Assembly: GCA_027186245.1 (NCBI GenBank) | Contig: CP114491.1 | Coordinates: 6,879,501-6,943,500 of the forward strand | Reading direction: 5' to 3' | DNA from: Coriaria nepalensis | Lineage: Eukaryota; Streptophyta; Magnoliopsida; Cucurbitales; Coriariaceae | DNA: 64,000 bases | Shown here: piece after piece, positions 58,601 through 64,000 of the stretch | How the letters are laid out: the number at the start of each line of letters is the position of its first letter | Position numbering within the stretch: position 1 is the first letter of the stretch | The notes under the pieces: generated by a model | The model's input: the letters and a program-made list of their open reading frames with translations, nothing else | Database searches by the model: none | What the model was told of the DNA's origin: nothing | Translations under genes and position numbers: made by a program

Positions 58601-60308
58601 TTGGTGCAGCCAAAAAACAAGCTCCAGAATCCAGCAAAAAGATCAAAGTAGATCATTATTATGGAAATAGTGACAGTGAAAACGACAATGACGCCGAAGA
58701 AGACACTGATGTTGGGAATAGTAAAAGTAATGATTTGCCAATGAATTCTGAAGCTAATGCTGTCTTACTTCATGAACATTCTGAAACCCATCAGAATTCC
58801 ATATTTAAGGTACATAATTTGAGTTTTCTTCCGGCTTTCCTTCAAATATTATTCTTCTTTCTGATATCCATTAGATTGTAATGTTTTTGTGCCTCAGAGC
58901 GATGATGAAACTATTAGAGACCCAGGTCCCAAAACAACTTATGAAGTTGCTATTTTTGCAGAAGATACCTGGAGAAAGGTTAATTTTCCGTGTCTTTGAT
59001 CCTAAATTGAATATCAAAGATTTCTGGTCCTGATTTAAACATATACTAAGTAGTGGGTGTAAAATGAGCAGATAAAAAGTGGAAAAGAGGTAGATAGCCG
59101 TGCAAAAAAAGTAGATACTGGAGAAAAAAAGTTTCAAGCTAGTGTGGAGCCTGTTTTGAAAAAGAAAAATGTTAAGGTTTGGCCTCTTTTCATTTGTGTA
59201 GTGTGCATCAATTAATTGGCTGCCAATTTTTTTTCTTTTATTTTTCTGGGTAAGTTTTTCAAATTTTGTTCCGGTGTTGTTCTAGGAAACTGTGAAGGAA
59301 GTGGATGGGGATAGTGACACTGATGATGAAGAAGAGATGGTAGATGGAATATTGTCTTTAGGTCCTAAGCAATCTTATGAACTTCCCTCTCAAGCACAGC
59401 TAATTCATGATGCTTTTGCTGGGGATGATGTGGAAGAAGATTTTGAGAAGGATAAGCAAGAGATTCTGAATGAGGAAAACCCTGAACCAGAAAAGCCCGT
59501 TTTACTCCCTGGGTGGGGCCAGTGGACTCATGTACAGAAAAAGAAAGGCTTGCCTTCTTGGATGGTAAAAGAACATGAAGATGCGGATAGAAAGAGGCAA
59601 GAAGCTCTTAAGAAGAGGAAGGACGCACATCTCAAACACGTTATTATTTCAGAGAAGCTGGATAAAAGGGTCAGTTACTCTAAACTATGCATTATAAATT
59701 TCTTGTATCTTTCCTATTCTCATTGAAGTATATCAAAGGAGGCTGATTGAAACTTCTGCATTTCTAGTTTTGAAACTGAAATCAGTTTCCTAGTTCATTT
59801 TTCGCCCGGTGTGATTAAAATGTCCTCTTTCTCTGTATGTTGATTTCTACAGGCTGAGAAACTTCAAACGAAATCACTTCCTTACCCATTCACTTCTAAA
59901 GAAGTGTTTGAACAAAGTATCAGGATGCCCATTGGACCTGAATCTAACCCAGCAACTGCAATTGGAGCACTAATTCGGCCTGAGGTGAGGGATTCATTCC
60001 AATAACAATGCATCAAACAGATTTTTTCATTCACAATATGCAACCATGTCAGAATAGTATTATACATATGAAGCACTAAGTTTGTAAAAATACAATTGTT
60101 TGCTTATCACCATTTGATGGATGCATGATTTGTGCAGGTTATCAAGAAAACTGGCGTGATAATTAAACCAATAGAGTTTGAGGAAGTGAATCCTCATGAA
60201 AAAGTGGAGGAGCACAAGCAGAGGGGACAGAAGCAAAAGCTGAAGAAGGGTAAAAGCAATGGGGCAAAACAGCAAAAAAAGACGAAAAATACTTTAGTGA
60301 AAAATTAG
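55651..60308 (+). CDS. UTP14: U3 snoRNP protein UTP14 (rRNA processing)
   Basis: Eleven exons: 55651-55992, 56242-56407, 56805-57280, 57415-57636, 57815-58150, 58468-58809, 58898-58978, 59072-59176, 59286-59669, 59853-59984, 60138-60308; 918 codons. All introns are GT-AG and the frame closes. UTP14 belongs to the nucleolar small-subunit processome, which matures 18S rRNA. The N-terminus is basic with acidic stretches (DEGEVNVKD; LSDDDDDQ). The conserved Utp14 body starts near PLHGKSGYSKLRKRMQ and contains KWEPVVKRNREAP and KSKTYRRLLKK. The hallmark C-terminal motif is PGWGQWTH followed by GLPSWM. A serine/acidic stretch (SSSGSSSDESSGEDDGD) lies in the middle. Orientation and neighbours match PARP2-UTP14 in Arabidopsis. 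Confidence 0.96.
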
Positions 60309-61532
60309 TTGCATTCATTTCACGGTGAATTTTTGGTGCTTCTCATCGGTAAAAAAGCAGAGATATTTTGTTCTTACAAGCTTGGCATAAGAAGTTTTTA
60401 TGACTATCTTGGCGCAACCAGGAAAGTGATAGCAATAAGAGTTCGATCCGTGCTTTTAGATAACATGTACTTTTAGTTCCGTTTCGAATTAGTTCTGCGA
60501 TCGAATTATGATACTGTAAGAGCTGGCTTGTAAAAGTAAATCATTCATTATAGAGCTATTTCATTATTTTTATGGGAAAGTACTTGTCAAAGGCTAAATT
60601 TATCCCTTAATTTGGATCTGAAAATGAAATTTTCTGGTGAATCCTTCTGGGTTCTCCTTTACAAACTGCATTTGATCATATGCTCAAACATGATAGACTT
60701 GGACCCTCCTAACCTGGTCCTAAACTCGGCCGTCAAGAGCATTCTAGACTCTAGGCATGTCGACTTATTTGTCTTATGAAGAGTGGAAATGCCAACATAT
60801 ATTCACAAAAGATGATGATATTTATATGTTATATCATAATGTGCTTTGCTTTGACAATTTGGTGGGTGTTTTGGGTAGCTCAGCTTGAAACTACTCTGCC
60901 CAAAAGACAAAATAAGAAGAAGAAGAAGAGGAGGATGATAATGATGGAGATGTGGACTTGTTCATCCATCTCTCTCCAATCTGACTTTCCACTGAGAAAA
61001 AAGAGTGAAAGTGAGGTACTGATTATTTGTTAGATGGGGCTCAAAGCCTCAAACCCTGCTTCTGTTCGTCACTTTTGACTCTACGGAGAACTAGACGGCC
61101 CCCTTGGCTGCCTCTTGGCAATTAGGTGAGTTTACCCAAATTTTTTTATTTTATTAATTAATAATTGATTCGTTTATTTTTATCCAAAAATCCAACAAAA
61201 ACACATAAATTACACTGATATTTTGTAACAATAATGCTACAAGAACAGACAAAAATATAAATAAAGAATAAAGAATTGAACAGCTAAATTAGACCTATAA
61301 ACGAAAGGGTTGAAACTTGAAAGTTAGCAGAGCAAAGAAATGTTAGGTACAGCGGTTGAGTTTGAAATAAACAACATGGATTTAAAAACCCCCTCCTTCT
61401 TCCCCACTTTACAATCCCCCCTTCTTCACTCAACATCCAAAAGCTCGAAGAAGAAGAATCAAGGCAAGAACAAGCTTTGAAGCAGAATAAGAAGAAGAAC
61501 CAATATTTGTCTTTTTTGCAGAATTCAGAAAA
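60309..61532. other. UTP14 3' flank and PHR2 5' region
   Basis: No gene seen. A short open frame at 60776-61033 has no recognisable content. The last 150 bp lead into PHR2 and probably hold its 5' UTR. Confidence 0.55.
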
Positions 61533-63675
61533 ATGGATCTCAAATTACAGAACCATGAAAACCCAGAAGCCATAGCCTCCGACGAGCAGCAGCAACAGAA
61601 CTCACTCACCATTGTTTCTTCTCCACCTTTCGCCACCGCTTCTCTCACTTTCTCCAGAATCATTCCCGCCACCAACTTTTTCCTCCAACCCAAGATTTCC
61701 GCCCTGTTTTCTCAGCATCCAAACAAGGTAAGAGTCCCTACACAAGCGTCATCCCTCGCTCATCTTTCTCTCTCCTCTTCAACTCTCGCTCCTTCCAAAA
61801 TCTCCTTCAAATCCACCATTTCCGCAAACCCCCTTCAAAACCCACTTTCCTTAGGTCCACGGCGCCCCTTGGACCCAAACAATGGGGCTGGAATTCGTCG
61901 AGCTGCCATCGTTTGGTTCAGAAGCGATCTTAGAGTGCAAGACAATGAATGTCTCAACACAGCAAACAACGAATCCATGTCCGTTTTACCCGTTTTCTGC
62001 TTCGATCCGAAAGATTATCAAAAATCATCTTCTGGATTGAGCAAAACCGAATCGGACCGTGCTTCATTCTTGATCGAAGCAGTTTCAGATCTCAGGAAGA
62101 ACCTGCAAGCACGTGGGTCGGATCTTGTGGTCAGAATCGGAAAACCCGAAAATGTTTTGGTCGAGCTGGCCAAGGCGATTGGGGCGGATGCTGTCTATGC
62201 TCACAGGGAGGTTTCTAATAATGAGGTTAAGGCAGAGGAGAGGATCGAGGCTTCAATGAAGGAGGAGAATGTGGAGTTGAAGTACTTCTGGGGAAGTACT
62301 TTGTACCATGTTGATGATTTGTCCTTTAAGGTGGAAAATATGCCGGAAAATTTTGGTGGGTTTAGAGAGAAAGTGCAGGGATTGAGTGTTCGGAAGACGA
62401 TTGAGGCTTTGGAGAAGATGAAGGGGATGCCGTCCAGAGGTGATGTCGAGCCGGGTGAGATTCCTTCTGTTGGGGCTTTGGGGCTTAGTCCTTCTGCTTC
62501 AATGGCTCAGGTTTGTTGGAGACTGTTGAATAAACTTCTGTTTTCATTTTTATTGATTAGTTGTTATTGCTGCTTGTGTTATATCTGTGTTTTTGTCTGA
62601 TTGCTTTGTAGCTTTTGTTGTTTCCTTTAATCTTGTTTGGGAGATCTCGGGGATGGGTAGGGGTAGTCTTGAAATTTGAACCGGACTTCGCTAGGGCTCT
62701 CTAAAATTCACAAAAGGTAGTTGGCCCTGACATGTTAATGTTTTCAGTGAATTAAGTAGGAATAAGGAGGCTTTTGAAAGTACTGGATAAATGTTCTTCA
62801 ACTAATAGGGTGCTTGCTCTATGAGCACATCTACTACTCTACTAGTACTCTAGAGCCAATTACCATCAGCCACATCAGCAGGGAGCTCTTTAGCTGACGC
62901 TCATAACGTCCTTGCTTTCTCGATAAAATTTTGTTACTTACAAAAAAACTAATACGGGTAACACACTCTAAAGTTTCTAGATTTGGAGTTCTAACTTCTA
63001 AGAGCATCCGTGAATTTACAAGTTTTGAAGTCAATGACTATTTTGGAGTTAAAAGTCTTTTCTTAGCATGAGGATCCTCCCTCTTAACAGTTTTTAGCTT
63101 CATTTTCTTTTCCCGAACAAAATGACGATAACATCCCTGATTGTGATTTTCAGAGGGATGCTTCAATGGCTGGAGGGGAAACCATAGCACAAGAAAGGCT
63201 AAAGAAATTTGCAGCAGAATGCAAAGCACAACCACCCAAGAGTGGCAATGAGAGCATCTATGGTGCTAACTTCTCCTCCAAGATTGCTCCGTGGCTTTCC
63301 ATGGGATGCATTTCCCCTCGCTCTATGTTTGACGAGCTAAACAAAACCGCTTCAAGGTTTCTTTAATAATTAGCATTTTTCCTAAATGTTTTGAAACAAT
63401 CTTAATGTTGTGATCAATTAAAAGATCTGTTTTTTACTTCCTCGAACAGGAATGATGGTGGGAGTAACTGGATGATGTCTGAATTGATGTGGAGGGATTT
63501 CTTCAGGTAAAAGCTACAATCCTCTTCTTTTTTTTTTAATAGTTCTTTTAGATTCTATGGAAATTTTGCTGATCTGTTTATTTATTTATATTCTGTCTGG
63601 TCCAATTGTAGATTCATTACCAAGAAATGCAGTTCTCCAGCGAAACAGCTTGAAGGTGCTCCGGCCATGGCTTGA
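61533..63675 (+). CDS. PHR2: Photolyase/blue-light receptor-like protein PHR2
   Basis: Four exons: 61533-62510, 63154-63356, 63450-63506, 63612-63675; 433 codons, close to the Arabidopsis PHR2 length as I recall it. Residues 1-118 are serine- and proline-rich, like a plastid transit peptide. The photolyase N-terminal domain starts near residue 122 with RRAAIVWFRSDLRVQDN and continues through GADAVYAHREVSNNE. Only a short part of the FAD-binding region follows: FSSKIAPWLSMGCISPRSMF, then ELMWRDFFRFI. The protein ends soon after. Most FAD-contact regions of true photolyases are missing, so repair activity is doubtful. Function in plants is not well established. It is the rightmost gene of the U1A-MIR164-PHR2 set. 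Confidence 0.93.
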
Positions 63676-64000
63676 AAACAGGTTGAACTCTCTTTGATTA
63701 GGTAGAAAGTATGTAATGGAGGTGAAAGGAGAGAGATAATGGTGTGAGATAAGAAGTTGCTTTCAATTTCATTTTGTGATTTTCTTTCATGTAGCTCTAG
63801 AAAGTTTGAGAGTTCCCTGTTGAACCTCCCTTTTTTTTTTGTTTTTTTTTTAAATTTTCCTTACTTGCTACCAAATAAAAGAAAATGGCTTTAATATGGG
63901 ATAATTGTGGGTTCTTATATATATGGTATTATATTGAAAATCCAGTTTCAAAAATGTGAAAAATTCTAGTGGAGTAACTGTGAACCTGATCAGGTACCAT
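63676..64000 (+). other. PHR2 3' flank
   Basis: T-rich 3' UTR-like sequence with poly-T at 63830-63850. No further gene before the window ends. Confidence 0.5.

Noticed and set aside
61533..63675. Full cryptochrome-DASH (CRY3) or CPD photolyase
   Set aside because: The protein stops after the start of the FAD region. Gene size, exon structure and neighbours fit PHR2.

Overview
This is a stretch of plant nuclear chromosome from a core eudicot. The genes have many introns with AT-rich interiors. They are separated by decayed LTR retrotransposons, DNA transposons, a tRNA-like SINE and long simple repeats. The genus cannot be named from the sequence alone.

Layout. 1-5.4 kb is a broken Ty3/gypsy element of Tat type on the minus strand, cut by the left window edge. 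Two secreted DUF538 genes follow (5.97-6.49 and 14.26-14.77 kb). Between them lie a dead hAT transposase, an unidentified coding-like remnant, a long AT-rich stretch, and the end of another Tat element with its antisense extra ORF. A copia deletion derivative occupies 15.4-17.3 kb. A tandem family of LEA5/SAG21-type genes on the minus strand spans 17.6-24.5 kb: a truncated copy, an intronless copy and a copy with one intron. A decayed copia element fills 26.0-30.0 kb. The U1A snRNP gene is at 30.8-32.7 kb. An inverted, broken PARP2 pseudogene follows at 33.0-35.1 kb, split by a 740-bp hAT-type element with a perfect 8-bp target duplication. Then come an endogenous caulimovirid remnant (35.2-38.6 kb), a copia remnant (38.9-41.5 kb) and a Pack-MULE carrying a piece of ribosomal protein S13 (41.8-42.7 kb). 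The right third is gene-rich, all on the plus strand: PARP2 (45.4-52.5 kb, 18 exons, 637 aa, with a copia copy in intron 3), MIR164 (54.4 kb), UTP14 (55.7-60.3 kb, 11 exons, 918 aa) and PHR2 (61.5-63.7 kb, 4 exons, 433 aa).

The gene order is informative. DUF538, DUF538, LEA5/SAG21, PARP2, UTP14 is the order I recall at Arabidopsis AT4G02360-AT4G02400. U1A, MIR164A, PHR2 is the order I recall at AT2G47580-AT2G47590. Here the two sets are interleaved on one chromosome segment, as expected for an ancestral order later divided between duplicated segments in Arabidopsis.

The genes do not form one pathway. They cover secreted DUF538 proteins, a mitochondrial/stress LEA, splicing (U1A), DNA repair signalling (PARP2), NAC-gene silencing (miR164), rRNA processing (UTP14) and a photolyase relative (PHR2). 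I found no new multi-gene system. The most unusual structures are the Pack-MULE, the hAT-split PARP2 pseudogene, the two GC-AG introns of PARP2 and the LEA5 intron difference.
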